Positions 21,792 through 33,856 of a DNA stretch of 64,000 nt are shown here, in pieces. This DNA comes from Ascidia mentula. Lineage: Eukaryota > Chordata > Ascidiacea > Phlebobranchia > Ascidiidae. Every line of letters begins with the position of its first letter. Within the stretch, counting starts at the first letter, position 1. The notes under the pieces were generated by a model. That model searched no databases and was not told the DNA's origin. It worked only from the letters and a program-made list of their open reading frames with translations. Where the stretch lies: positions 10,847,001-10,911,000 of the forward strand of contig OX387197.1 in NCBI GenBank assembly GCA_947561715.1. Reading direction: 5' to 3'. The translations under genes were made by a program, and so were the position numbers.

Positions 21792-23886
21792 TTTGCAAGA
21801 AACCACTTTTACAAATAATGCAAAAACCCTTTTCTGTTTAGGTTTCGTTTGAAATTTACCAAGCACAGTTTTGTGAGCGTCAATCGTCTACTGCAAGTAC
21901 AAACATGTCTCCCTCATGATATTTGTAGAAATATGCTGTCATTCTATATGCCAGAAAAATGTGGAAATGTCAAACATACACGAGGAAGTGACGTGTTTAT
22001 TTCTAAAATGTCATTTTCTTGACGATTTATATATTTACATTCCTCAGGCCACGCGCTTAAGCCCCGAGGGAAATTGCTTTTACCGGGGTTACATAAGATA
22101 TGTTCATTCGGGCTGCATGGATAATTAGACATTGATGCTGGTAATTCTTCATTAAACGTCTATATTAGGGTGGTACAAGAACTGCTTGGGAAGAAATGTT
22201 TGTTATAAGATCAAATATATACGATGCATTTTTCTAATTGTTCAACTTCTTGTTTTTAGCATTTTTTTAATGAATCTTGGCCATGAAATCTTGTATTACA
22301 TTGCTAATAACCGAAAACTATTACATACAAAATGCATTCCCCGCAAGTGAAGCAAGAACCGATGGATTTATATCCGATATACTGAATTACTTTACAAAGT
22401 TTTATAACGTACAGTGTTTAAAATTGTTTTTAGTTCAACTGTTGAATTCTGCGATTAATAGAAACTTCATACATTAGTCCGAAGCATTTTGTTTAAAATA
22501 CATTAACCTGTACTACACCGGACTACCTTTGCTGTATAACACACAGCCTTAGCGGTGTTTTTGCACTAGGGAGTGTAAAAGCAGAAGGAAAACGTAATTG
22601 ACATAACCGCTTATACTTACTGCCTATCACGTTTCTGTAAAACACAATTTCTCAATTCCTTTGGGTCCGTTGACCCCTGTATATGTTTGTTTATTTTGTC
22701 AACTTTTATCACCGAACAAAGAAGCATTTATGGTGGAGACCCCTATCTGAAATGAACGTCATCGCAGAAAGTGATATTGTTTGAGAGTCCTGTGGAGCCT
22801 AATGACAATAAAATTAATACAAACTGCGAAAAAAATATACAAATTAGTGTTAAGACAAAAAAATGTTCATTATTACGCAATATAGATGTGCGTTGTCACG
22901 TCAGTAACAAATGGAAAAAACGAACCTGCCCAGGACCAAACTGATCAAAACTCGACGGTCCTTTAAAAAAATAATGAAAAAAAAGCGATCAAACAGGGTG
23001 TCGAAGACTATATGAAATTTGTTACCATGAACCAAAACAATGTGGCGGAACAATGTCCTTTGTTCCCATTTTTGTAAGATAAGAAGCAGCCAACAGACTA
23101 TACGGAGTGTGTCCGTCTAACCGACCAATTGGAGACCCTAATCTTGCTTTGCCAATATATCTGATGAAGCAAAACGTCTTTTAAACTGAGAATAACAACC
23201 ATCGTTTGTTAGACATGTTACATGTAATTTTGTCCAGGAGTTTTTTAAATGAAGCAATGTTTTATTTCGGCTTTAGTAACGTCATATTGTGGTGCTGGCG
23301 ACAAGTAAATTTTTCAGTAAACGCGTAAAGAGCAATAAAGGCACATAACGTCGGATCGTCCTTAAAAGGAGTATACGAAAGTTGCCCAATTGCAACACCA
23401 TAGTTGCTGGAAGTGTGCGTTGAAAAACAAAATCATGCTTTTCCCATTGGGGAAAGGAAGGCGTAAAGAGCAATAAAGGCACATAACGTCGGATCGTCCT
23501 TAAAAGGAGTATACGAAAGTTGCCCAATTGCAACACCATAGTTGCTGGAAGTGTGCGTTGAAAAACAAAATCATGCTTTTCCCATTGGGGAAAGGAAGGC
23601 ACTTTGCAAATTCAAAGCGATGCATTGATACCCAATAATCAATACAAAGCAAATCATTTACAGCCCATATACAAATGACACACCCGATTAAACAATAACG
23701 CGACAGCGTAAACTCGTAAGATTTCCTTATTTTTATCTCAAAGTAACATTTGGTGACATTTTAAATTTTGGACATTGTCATTTGTTCATTTTAAACATGG
23801 AATTGGGTTTGCTTAATATTAATCTTGCACCAAGATATAAACTAAAAACACAACTGTTGACATATGTGTTAACAAGGTAGAAAATC
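21792..23886. repeat. Spacer between receptors E and F, with a 138-bp tandem duplication
   Basis: The first part (to about 22640) matches the spacers upstream of B and D. Bases about 23098-23330 and 23815-23886 match 8610-8860 and 8910-8978 near copy B. The part 22640-23090 has no match that I noticed and no gene. A tandem duplication inside it is listed separately. Confidence 0.5.
23323..23598. repeat. Perfect 138-bp tandem duplication
   Basis: The block starting GCGTAAAGAGCAATAAAGG at 23323 is repeated without visible change from 23461. The period of 138 is a multiple of three, so a minus-strand frame stays open through both units, but I see no conserved protein in it. The related region near 8845 has part of one unit only. 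Near-identity indicates a recent event. Confidence 0.85.
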
Positions 23887-26011
23887 TCAAGACAATTCAG
23901 TTGGTGTTGTGGTATGTAAGGTTTGAAGATTTACGTATTCCTCTTGGTCTCCTTGTTGAATTTCACTTCTGTTGCGACCACAATTGGAAATCACTTTAAT
24001 TAAACGTACTGATTCCACCCGTAGATCTCTGACAAAACAAACGAAAATTTATTCCAAGGAGACAAGAGCATTTTCGGGAATATTACGTCGGAATAAAATC
24101 TACCAAATAAAAATCATTTGGTCGTCGATTTTTCTTGTGCCCACTTAATGTGGCAACACATCTACATAACTATCCCTTAATGCATGACATTCCAAAAAAG
24201 CTCTTCATATCGAAGTTAGTAATAAATTATATAAAACACTGTGCAAATTACAATAACTTACTTTGATGCAACGTTGTAGAAAATAGGATTGAGACACTCG
24301 CTCACACGTAGGCATATATAGGCTGCTATTCTCAGAATGTAGGAACCTCTTAGAATATTCTTGTGTGCATAAATTAGTGCATCCAGGTACACTGGCAAAA
24401 AATGTAAAGATTAAAGAGGACTGCAAAGTATAAGTTTATGCAAACTTTTTTCCCTCACCGCATAAAGGAATATAGCCGACATAAAATGAAAGAACGATCA
24501 AAGTGAGTTGCAAGATGATAAACTTGTACTTGATATTTGCACGGACGTTGAATTCTTCTGGAAATGAATAAAGAGGACCAGGAAAATTATATGTGTGATG
24601 TTGCAACAAATTGAGCTTTTGTGGTTATGTGTCATGACAAAATTTCCCAAGTTTTAAGTAGATTAAAATTGGAAAGAATTTTCAAGAAGGCAAATTAAAT
24701 TTAGGTTGTAAACATCTAGCTTCAGAAAAATGTGATTACTTTTCTAAAACGAAATTTACATGTTTCACTAACTGAATGTCCTTTTTCTCACCAGATGGAT
24801 TCTGACTAAACTTTTTTTTGGTTAAATGAATGGAAATAATTAGGGCAGTTGTGAAAAAGGTGATGAGAATAATCAAAGAAAGCAGAAGTACTTCGATCAC
24901 TGTGGACGAAACAATCCTAAAAATATTCAAAAAAGGGGGTTGATATCCGAAAGAAGTGTGTTTTGAGCCAAATACTCACGACAGCTCCGTGTAAAGATGT
25001 TCAAACCCAACATACACGATAGCAAAGATACCAGCACCTAACACCGATAATGTCCAAATTGCGCCAATAATGCACTGCGAAAGTATGGCAACGTAATTCA
25101 GGGTTAACTAACAGTCGCTTGGAATTTTCATTTACTATTTTTGTAGCACAGTCACATAAATCATATAGTGTAAGTTATTACAAAGAAACAATCGTCACCA
25201 AGAGGCACCAAATTTTTGTTTATCTTTGCTCTCAATGTAAGCGTAAAACCAATGAAGCTGGGCCACCTACCAGATTGGCATCATCAGTATTCTCATTAAG
25301 GCCTCATGGAAGATTGACAATATTTTACGTTGTATCGACAGTCAAGTAACAATACTTTCGTACTTGCCTTTGTAAGTTTGGTAGATAATTCTTTGCGTGG
25401 CCACTGAACCGAAACGAAACGAAGAATGCAGAAGATGCAAACATGTAGAGATGTGACGATGGAAGGAAGGTAAGCGAGCAGTTCGCCGTACTGAAACGCA
25501 TGACTGGATTCACCCACGTAAACACATAGGTCTACTATGAAACGTAATATTAACTTTATCGCAATTTGCACATTAGGAATGTAAACTTCTGTGTTTTTTA
25601 ATGCAGTATAAGCGGTACATTATGGCACGTGAAGGACACATGACAAGTTGAAAGTGACTTGAAATGAACAACTATAAGAGCTTGCCTGGAAAAGCTCGTT
25701 GTATGGAAATGACACCTGAACCATACCAGCAGCCATCACCAAACTAATTAGTCCCGACAATATGTCTGACACACATAGACTCATCAGCAGCATGTAAAAC
25801 GGACCACTGAAATAAACACAGTTATATGATAATGAAATTTAATTACTATAAAACCTTAACCTACTGTAGATTATCTCAATTGTATCAATTACCTGGAGTT
25901 TCGGGAACCACCAATAGCAAGCAACGTAAACACGTTGGCAACGACACCGAAAATCCCCAGTACAAATAAAACAATTGCACAGATCAAGTAAAACATAAGC
26001 CGATTAACCAT
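23887..26011 (-). CDS. Rhodopsin-like 7TM receptor, copy F (diverged paralogue, 8 exons, 317 aa)
   Basis: Exons are 25893-26011, 25686-25806, 25368-25490, 24980-25074, 24792-24916, 24459-24557, 24262-24391 and 23887-24028. They sum to 954 bases with all phases matching and a TGA stop. The exon plan equals that of A and E but the protein is clearly diverged. It starts MVNRLMFYLIC, helix 1 has GIFGVVANVFTLL, helix 2 LMSLCVSDIL, helix 3 ends CILRFVSVQWP, helix 6 has VGYIPLC and helix 7 ECLNPIFYN. The tail is unlike the A-E tail and ends TTTPTELS. Introns 2 and 3 have GC donors (CAG before GCAAGC, AAAG before GCAAGT) where the paralogues use GT. It is probably the older, edge member of the array. 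The ligand is unknown. Confidence 0.8.
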
Positions 26012-27141
26012 GTCGTTTTCCGGTTGGCATACACAATTTCAGGTAGACTATCAGGCCTATACAATATTTGTCCACCAGTCCAACACTCTTTAGCCCACCA
26101 ATCCTGGGAAAACAACGATCCTAGCAAAAAAATCCGAATAAGTCTATTTTTGCATCTCTGCACCAACATTGTTGTGTGGCTACTTGATTTCGATACATGC
26201 CCTGGGGCTATTGGACCGTGTTTTGAAGAACTGTGATTTCATGCGTTCTGAAAATTGTTACCACCAGACCACCGTTTTCCAATAGATCTAAAAAATTTTC
26301 TGTTTTTGCTACGATATTGGAGTCGATTTTTTTTACTACATAAGGTTATTTGGTTGTACAAGAAAAACCTGGAACAGATCCTGTGCGAAAAAATAATAAA
26401 TTATATTATGCAGGTGACTGCAGGGCGAAGAGGTGGTAAGATTCGGTTCTGCCTCGGCAAAATTTTTTGCATTTACAATTTTTTGTATGCCATAATGTCA
26501 AGATTTTGACATAAAAACAAAAAATTGAAATATTAGCTAAAGATTTAATGTGATTTTGGATACAAAACAGTTCACCATATATGAACAGAAGGCTCTACGC
26601 CACGGATTCACATGTGCGTTTTTTGCCAGACCAAAAGCCCAGTCCAGAAAGTTCCAGTCGTGGTAATTTGAAACACTAGACCGAAACCGGGATTGTTGTG
26701 ATCTTGTAAGATTATTGAATAGAGAAGATAAAAAGTTGTACACAATAACTGTTTCTCACGTTTGTGTAAGTTCGTATTTCACTGGGTATTGAGATTTTCC
26801 AGACAAATAAAGCGTACTTGCTTTCATAGAAATTTAATATAATAAGCCTTTTCATTTAGAAAAGTATTCTGGCGCAACTTATTTGGTAAAAATACCACAT
26901 TTATTAACTGTAGATTATTTTGCTAAAAACATGTTGGAGCGTTTAAACTTATGAAAATTTCTTAAATTAATGTTAGCCAGGTCTAGGTTTTTGCAGCCCA
27001 AAGTCTTTATTTAAAAATTCGTTGCAATCCCCAACACATACTTTTAAGAGTTTGTGGACCCACCCGTGTGAAAATGTAAATGCTTGTAATCTATGTTGTG
27101 CATCTAATCTTTCAGGAGCTTAAGTGTGCGCTAGGTGCAGT
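26012..27141. other. Intergenic region between receptor F and CDC37
   Basis: No gene is recognised. The two neighbours are divergent, so this roughly 1.1 kb must hold both promoters. A TTTCAG acceptor-like site at 27110-27115, shortly before the CDC37 start codon, may mark a 5' untranslated exon or a trans-splice site. Confidence 0.6.
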
Positions 27142-29687
27142 ATGTCACGACTGGACTATAGCAAATGGGATCACATTGAAATCTCGGATGACGAGGATGA
27201 TACACATCCCAACATTGACACCCCAAGTCTTTTCAGATGGAGACACCAGGCAAGAGTAGAAAGGATGGAAGAACAGAAGCAAAACTGGGAAAAGCTTAAC
27301 AAAGGCAAGTCTCTTTAAAAACCTATTTCTTTTCTTCCCAGTTGCCAGTTCATACATAATGTTTCCTGAGTAATGTTGAGTAATTTTTTGAACAGAAAAA
27401 GAGGCGTACAAAAGTAAGCTGACAGAGGTTGAAAAGAAACTTAAGACGCAGGATCTAAATGAAGCAGAAGTAAAGAAATCACAAATGACCAAGGAGGAAC
27501 TGGACAAGCAAAGGCTTGAATTCGAGAAAAAGGAAGAGGAACTAACCATCAAAGACAAATCCACACCTTGGAATGTTGACACAATTTGTAAGGAAGGATT
27601 CAGCAAATCTTTGATCAACAAGTTAGTTTTGTGAATTCATTATCATTGGTTATTATTTATTTGCATTGATGTAGTTATGTTTATATATAGACATACAGTT
27701 CTAACTCAAGATTGTTCATGATTTTTCATGATTAAATATTTTTTGTACCTATATTGAAAATGTACAACCCTTGAAAGTTAAACCAGCATAATATTAAGTA
27801 GAAATCAACAAATATAGAAGCAAAAGAGTCATAATAATCCAAACCAACAAATTTTCTGATTCATTTTCAAAACTCTTTACACAGAGAAGATGGGAAAGAC
27901 GAAAAACCTAAATCAGAGGAAGAAGTTTTCAATGAGCAAAAGGCATTTCAAGAAAAGCACAAAAAAGAACTACAGCACTTTGGTATGCTAAGCAAAGCCT
28001 CTGAAAGTAGAAAGTAAGTGTGTTTGTTACATATATATTTTGTTGTCGATCATTTCTGTTTTTAGTTCTCATTATTTCTTGCCTAAACATAAAGCAGCAG
28101 CAACCAAGTTTTTTATAATGTTAGTATTTACGAAATGCTCTCTCCTTAAACAAAACTAAAATGCTAACATGTGTATTGACCATATCATTGACCAACTGCT
28201 TTTTGGCATGCTTTGAGGATGGTGTATTTTTGTAGATATCTGCAAGATCACCCATATTTGATCAGTGAAAAGGCTGCCAACTACCTTGTGATTTGGTGCA
28301 TTGACCTTGAAGTAGATGAGGTATATATATGTTATTATTGTTGTTGTCCGAGAGGTTTGTTATCAAGCATTATTGAATAAAACATTGTTAAACTTTTATG
28401 AACTAGTTGGTTTGAAAAAAATATCATTGAAACTAATTTTTTTCCATTAATTGAAGCTTTCTTTATATCTTTCCAAGGTCGTTTCATTTTGTGTGGACTC
28501 TTGTAGGCATGTTGCAACTTTTCTCTTCCCCCTAAGTGTGTTTTTAGTTCCTTTATTTAATGATTTATGATCTTTATTGAAAATTATGAATCTTTTAGTT
28601 CCCTATATTAATGATTATGATCTTTATTGAAAAAAATAACTTTACTACATGTGTTGTAACTATGTATTCATTTTATTATTTGTTCATTAAAATTTGGATT
28701 CCATCAATTTTCAGAAAGCTAGTTTAATGGGAAGAGTGGCTCATCAAACAATCGTGCTGCAATTCATCTTACAACTGGCTGTTCAAATGAAGACAGACCC
28801 TCGCAATTGCTACAATGCTTTCTTCAACCGCATTGAAAATGAAAAAGCTGATTACATGGACAGCTTTCATGAAGAACTAAATGCATTCAAGGGCAGAGTA
28901 AAAGGTAGAAACAGTTTTGTGCAAACATATAAAAAGCATTGTATCAAACTAATACCTTTTCTCACCATGCAGAAAGGGCCCAGATTAGAATGGAAGAAGC
29001 AATGAAAAGATACCGAGAAGAGCAACGAGACTTGGAACTGGGACCAGGTGGTTTGCATCCCGTGGATGTCATGGAATCACTTCCTCCAGTATGTTTCCAA
29101 ATTCCCAGCTCTTCCAAATTCCCTGTCTCAACCACAATTGTTTTGGAGTTCTGCTAGCCACTGTTGTGTACATTTTCTTGTATATTTTAATGAATTCACT
29201 TTTCTCTACTTCTCTAAAGCGAAAATAACAACATTTTGCAGAAAATGCAAGAATGCTTCGAGTCTCAGGACCTTACTCTGCTTCAGAAAGTCATCAACGA
29301 AATGGATTCTGAGTTGGCAGCTTATCACATGAAACGGTGAGTGCTTCGATTCCAATACCCCCCAGCAAAGACTGTTTTATTTATTTTTTGTGGACAATCC
29401 CTCTTGAAGTTTTTTTTTATTCCAGACATCGGTATCACTTAACCATGCTAGACAGGACGTGGTGCCTGTAATTAAACTATTTTTTGAAAGCTAATTTTGC
29501 TCCTCTACATGAATATAGATTGTAACTTCCACACAGGTGCGTTGACTCTGGGCTGTGGGTGCCTGACGCACGAAGTTCCCTCTCGACGAAAAAGCCAGAG
29601 GACGATGGAGAAGCAGCGAGGCCGGGAGACGTCGAAATTCCATCGAGCAGTTCTGCCTCGGACGCTAACGAGGGGTCAGAAGTGTGA
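27142..29687 (+). CDS. CDC37: Hsp90 co-chaperone CDC37 (8 exons, 384 aa)
   Basis: CDC37 recruits client protein kinases to Hsp90 in the cytosol. Exons are 27142-27304, 27396-27621, 27885-28013, 28236-28320, 28715-28904, 28973-29088, 29242-29336 and 29537-29687, all in phase. The N-terminus has the family signature [12 protein letters not shown], where the serine is the usual CK2 site, then [18 protein letters not shown]. It is followed by a charged coiled coil and PWNVDT. The Hsp90-binding region has [30 protein letters not shown] and the later [17 protein letters not shown]. The C-terminus has [10 protein letters not shown] and an acidic, serine-rich end. Length is close to the human protein (378 aa). 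Intron 1 has a GC donor (AAAG before GCAAGT), which is required to keep frame. The ATG at 27142 gives the conserved start; an upstream in-frame ORF extension has no homology. Confidence 0.97.
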
Positions 29688-30328
29688 GATGGAAGCTGAC
29701 CAGATATCGACGTCACAGCGCCGGAACACTAGCATCAGGTCCGCGACATAGAAAACGCTTCTAACTGTCCCGATATTTGTGCAGAAATAATTTCGCCGAT
29801 AGTCAGATCAAGTAAAAAATAGGAATGATCATCATATGAGTTGTCACATGGTAAAATGCAATCACAATGTACTTGTACATGTTTATTTTTGAAGTGCACT
29901 ACAAGTTACGAGTAATTTAAAACATGTTAATTCGGTTAATTAATCACAATCTGTTTGTATGTGCGCTACGTTTGTCACCTATCATAGTTATTCTTATTTT
30001 GATCGGATTGTTTACGAGTATGCACCTCGCAAAAATCTTATCCGTTGTACCCGGGTCATTTCTTACGATTATCGAATATGTGGCAAAAGTCTGGTGCATC
30101 TTGTGTAGTTGTCTTGTGTGCGTCTATTTTGTTACGTGTAACTAACATGTCAACCCTGTAGTTCCGCGGGAAGTTTAGGCAGGCTCTTTGGTTATAAAAA
30201 AGTTTTGAATTTCGGCTGAGTCTAACATTAAATATACAAGGTATATAGTATAGTACAATACAGGGTATCAAAAGCGGTAATCATGAGCAAGTTGTTAATA
30301 GGATACATTGAAAGCTTCGAAAGTCCTA
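29688..30328. other. Intergenic region between convergent CDC37 and C1q-domain genes
   Basis: The region holds the 3' ends of both neighbours. A minus-strand AATAAA is present near 29883-29890 and may serve the C1q gene with a long untranslated end. No clear plus-strand AATAAA for CDC37 was seen. No gene is recognised. Confidence 0.5.
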
Positions 30329-33300
30329 TCAGTTTACACGGAAGCCAGAAAATCTCGTGCATGCTGTGTTTTTCTGGGTTGTGTCGACGAGCTCCACGAT
30401 TCGTCCTTCTTTTAGTTCCAAGTTGACGTCCTGGCCTTCGGTCAACCTCTTAATCACAGTGTAGCTGTGCTTTTTCACTTCTTCTACACCACTTCCAGCT
30501 AGTGCATCTTCCATCAGCTCTACCGGCATGGGTGGCATCGCGGATCTGAGTGCCGCGGCGAGATCGGATAAGACCGGTGCACTAAACACTTCCAATGCTG
30601 TTCCGTTGCTCGTTAGCGCCACAGTGGCTGAATTATCGCCCACCGCTGTGCAGAACGACACGAAGAAAACGTAGGTTCCGGCTCGCGGCGCTGTGTAGGC
30701 ACCAGTTTCCGGATTCATCTCTCTTCTATTGATCATTTCGTAGTTGTAGAATAGTGGTCGGGCTATCCCAGCAATTGGGGAGAGTGTGTATATGAGACCT
30801 GTCATGTCAGTATTAAGATCTTGCTTCGCTTGATACGCGTCGAAAGCTATGAAGAGAAACAAAGTAACGTTTTTTATCACATTAAAAACAAAGTCACTCG
30901 TTTTAAACTAACAATAAACAAAATCTAATGACAAATATTCTCCCTAATCGTTCCCACCTGTAGACAACCTGCTTCCACTTCCTCCTTTCCCAGCTTTTGA
31001 AAGAGCAAGCGACGCCATTCCGTTCGTCTCAAGTTCGGCCGAATGAAGCTTTCCAATTTCCATCGCAAGGTGGTTGGCCTGATTCGCAACCGCATCCAAC
31101 CTTTTACTCAAACTCTTTGTTGCACCGGATAGTCGAGTGAAGTTTTTCTTTGACTCAGTGAAAGCCATTTCAACGACTTGCTCCAAGCGAGCGGCAACGC
31201 TGACCCCGACGCCAGAAAGTTTGGATTCGACATAGTCGATGCGTGAGGTTAACTGCGAGCAACAACCACCATTCTGGGATTGATCATTGGGAATCGGCGG
31301 CACTTTGGGATTTCCCTCCAATCCCGATGTATGAAGAGCTGGTGGTGGAAACTGGTGGAAAAACGCGATTAAAACTTCGCACGTATATTTGATAAGAAAA
31401 TGTTAAAAATATTTGTTTGAGCAACTACGCCCTACTTTCGGTTTACTGTTCGTGCTCAGATTTAATGTATTTTCTCATTTCTTAAAATAAGCGTGATAAA
31501 ACCAATATGAAAAAAAATAAATGCGTTTTCCACCACCTCCAATGCTGCTGGAGCTCCTGCAGAACCACTGGTCGACAGAACGCTAACTTTTTCTTCCAGA
31601 AAAGAAACACGATTTTCGATCAGGTGGTACTTCCACGACAATGTTTGGAAAAAGACAGCCAACACAACCACGCCCATAGACAAGATGAACAGATAGAAGA
31701 TCAACATGCATTCCTTACAACCTGCAATGCACACAAATTTGTCAGTTGTGGATCTCAGAGAACCGTTGTCTTATTATCTTGTGTTACAAAAAGTTTTTGT
31801 TACTTTTGTGTTACTTTATTGTGTTAATTGTGTTACTTTATTCACGATTACAGTGAACTTAACAAACATAGAATGATCTAGAGAACCGTGCCATTGTGTG
31901 CCAGCATGTTAATTCTCAGAATTACTATTTTATATTTTGACTTCTCTCTTACCAATCCAACCGCGACTGTGCTTTTTGGGATAGTCGCTATCGTCATCTT
32001 TAATAGTTTGAAACATCGCGTAGAAGTTGCGGCGACTACAAAATAACGACAATTTGTTTAGGTGGCAAAATTAAACGTCCACCTCTCGCAAATCGAAAAT
32101 TACCGCTGCTTCTCTTTGTGGTTTTCGGGCAGACAATCTGTACCGGCAAAGGCACTTGCAATTGCTGACGCTGTGGTGTCACTTCTCTCTTTGGGTCGAA
32201 AATCTACCCATAAAATACAATTCATTCTAGCCCAAAGTTTCTTGAAAGAGGTTAGGTTCAATGGGCATTAGAAGAAAAAACTAACAGTTCAAGCGAATAT
32301 AAGTGATTAAATTACTGATATTTAAATACATGCAATAGATTCGTTTTTTCACCTTTGCCCTTCTCCTCCCTGGATGACGATCGATCGTAGATTACTGTCT
32401 CGTCAGCAGTGTTTCTGGTGAAACAGACAACAAGTTTATAATAATAAGTTATAAAAAACACTGACAGACCGCAAAATTTGGACCGTCTTCAGCTGGATTC
32501 TTGAAGAATTTTTAATTATAAACAACAAAGCATAACTTCTTTGGAATATGCACAGGGGAGTCGTCGTCATAAAAGTAGTCCTTAGAATTAGGTGTTCATC
32601 AGGTGACTAATGTGACGTAGCACACGGCGTCAGTAATATGACGACTCACTGAATTCGCAAACAACATCCAATCCTTAGATGGTAAAGGTTGCGTCAAACC
32701 TATCTGGTCTCGATATATTGCCCTACTATACTTTAACACTTTGCGGGACAGTTTATTTTTAACCTCTATGCATTTCCTACTCCTTAAAACAAATAAATAA
32801 CATACAACATTGTTTGTCACAACGCCATTCCAAACAGGTTTTTGTACAGTGCATAAACAACGCTTTTTGTGTTCATATAGTTTCCACAAACTCTTGTGGC
32901 AAACAGTAAAAATGGACATTATAAGGGTATTGAAATACTACAACATAAAAAAATAGAAGCTCAAGTAAGTAAAAGCGGCCAATTAAACGCTTGCTGCTTC
33001 AAAGAATATATGCAGTAACTTGGCGGCGCCATGTCCAATGACCACGCGCGTTGATCAATTCGGTATTGAATCGGTCAACAATTACATTGTTTTTTTATAT
33101 GCTGGTAAACAACATCGAAGTAAAGGGTTTAAGTTTACGATTGTGCAAGTTTTAATAAAACAGACGCCATCCAGATTTACGTGTTTGGTTCATTTGTTAC
33201 AAACGGACATGTATTTAAATTCTGCGCGACCAGGAGTCATAAAGCTTGTCGTTTGCATTTATTTACATTACGCTTGCGCTGCAAAATTTCCACCGGCGGA

Positions 33301-33856
33301 GGTTAGTTTAGTATGTATGAGGTTTGCTGTTAAGAATTTTTTGTTGATGTAAATTGTCATAAGTCGTCTCCGCTGTGTAATTCTGTATTTTCCGTCATAC
33401 GCTAGTCTTTCGTGAATATTTACATCAACAGCTATTTCTACATGCGTTACATAAATACAAATATATATTCCGCTCTTCCATCCACCAACCTTTAAAAACA
33501 TTCCGGTACAAACATCGTGACTTACTTTTACATTTTATGAACGCACAGGATTTAAATGCTACGAACGATTGTATGCAAATACACGTTTGTTTCCTGTGCG
33601 AGATTTGTTGCGAATACCTGAGAAGGTTTATTTAGTTACTGTGTAACAAGCTCGTATGACCTATATTAGGTAACTATGTAATAACTTCGAAAAGTTTTTG
33701 GTTTAAAATTGTAGTCAGATTTCGAAATAATTATGTAGGAGTTGATAAAAAAGAGTTACTTCCTTACTCGTTAACGTCTGGCGTGACTTTCTTGGTCGCA
33801 TCGCCCGTTGGCCCCAATTCCTCGTCGGATTCGTAAGTCAGCTTGTACATATTCAT
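30329..33856 (-). CDS. Type II membrane protein with coiled coil and C-terminal C1q domain (two N-termini)
   Basis: The shared exons are 31537-31721, 30958-31351 and 30329-30846. They encode a membrane segment (MLIFYLFILSMGVVVLAVFF), a heptad-rich stretch with many leucines and alanines, and a C1q fold of about 140 residues. The fold has FYNYEMIN, TGAYTAPRAGTYVFFVSF and a final CTRFSGFRV. Without a signal peptide, the N-terminus should face the cytosol and the C1q head the outside, probably as trimers. Two upstream options join in phase 1. The long form uses 33768-33856 plus 32353-32414 (415 aa, start MNMYKLTYESDEE). The short form uses the single exon 31953-32016 (386 aa, start MFQTIKDDDSD). 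Exon 3 uses the acceptor at 31352, which alone keeps frame. C1q-domain proteins often bind ligands in innate immunity or matrix; the role here is not known. Confidence 0.8.
31953..32016 (-). other. Alternative first exon of the C1q-domain gene
   Basis: The exon encodes MFQTIKDDDSDYPKKHSRGW and ends in phase 1 at a GTAAGA donor, exactly matching the membrane exon. It cannot be joined in frame after the upstream exon 32353-32414, which also ends in phase 1. The two are therefore mutually exclusive and probably have separate promoters. A TTTTGTAG acceptor lies just 5' of the ATG, so a non-coding leader exon is possible. Confidence 0.55.

Noticed and set aside
27304-27312. A GT donor a few bases into CDC37 intron 1 (AA before GTCTCT)
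   Set aside because: It would shift the frame of exon 2, whereas the GC donor at 27305 gives the expected coiled-coil sequence.
31953-32414. One continuous C1q transcript using exons 32353-32414 and then 31953-32016
   Set aside because: Both exons end in phase 1 and joining them shifts the membrane exon frame, so they were modelled as alternatives.
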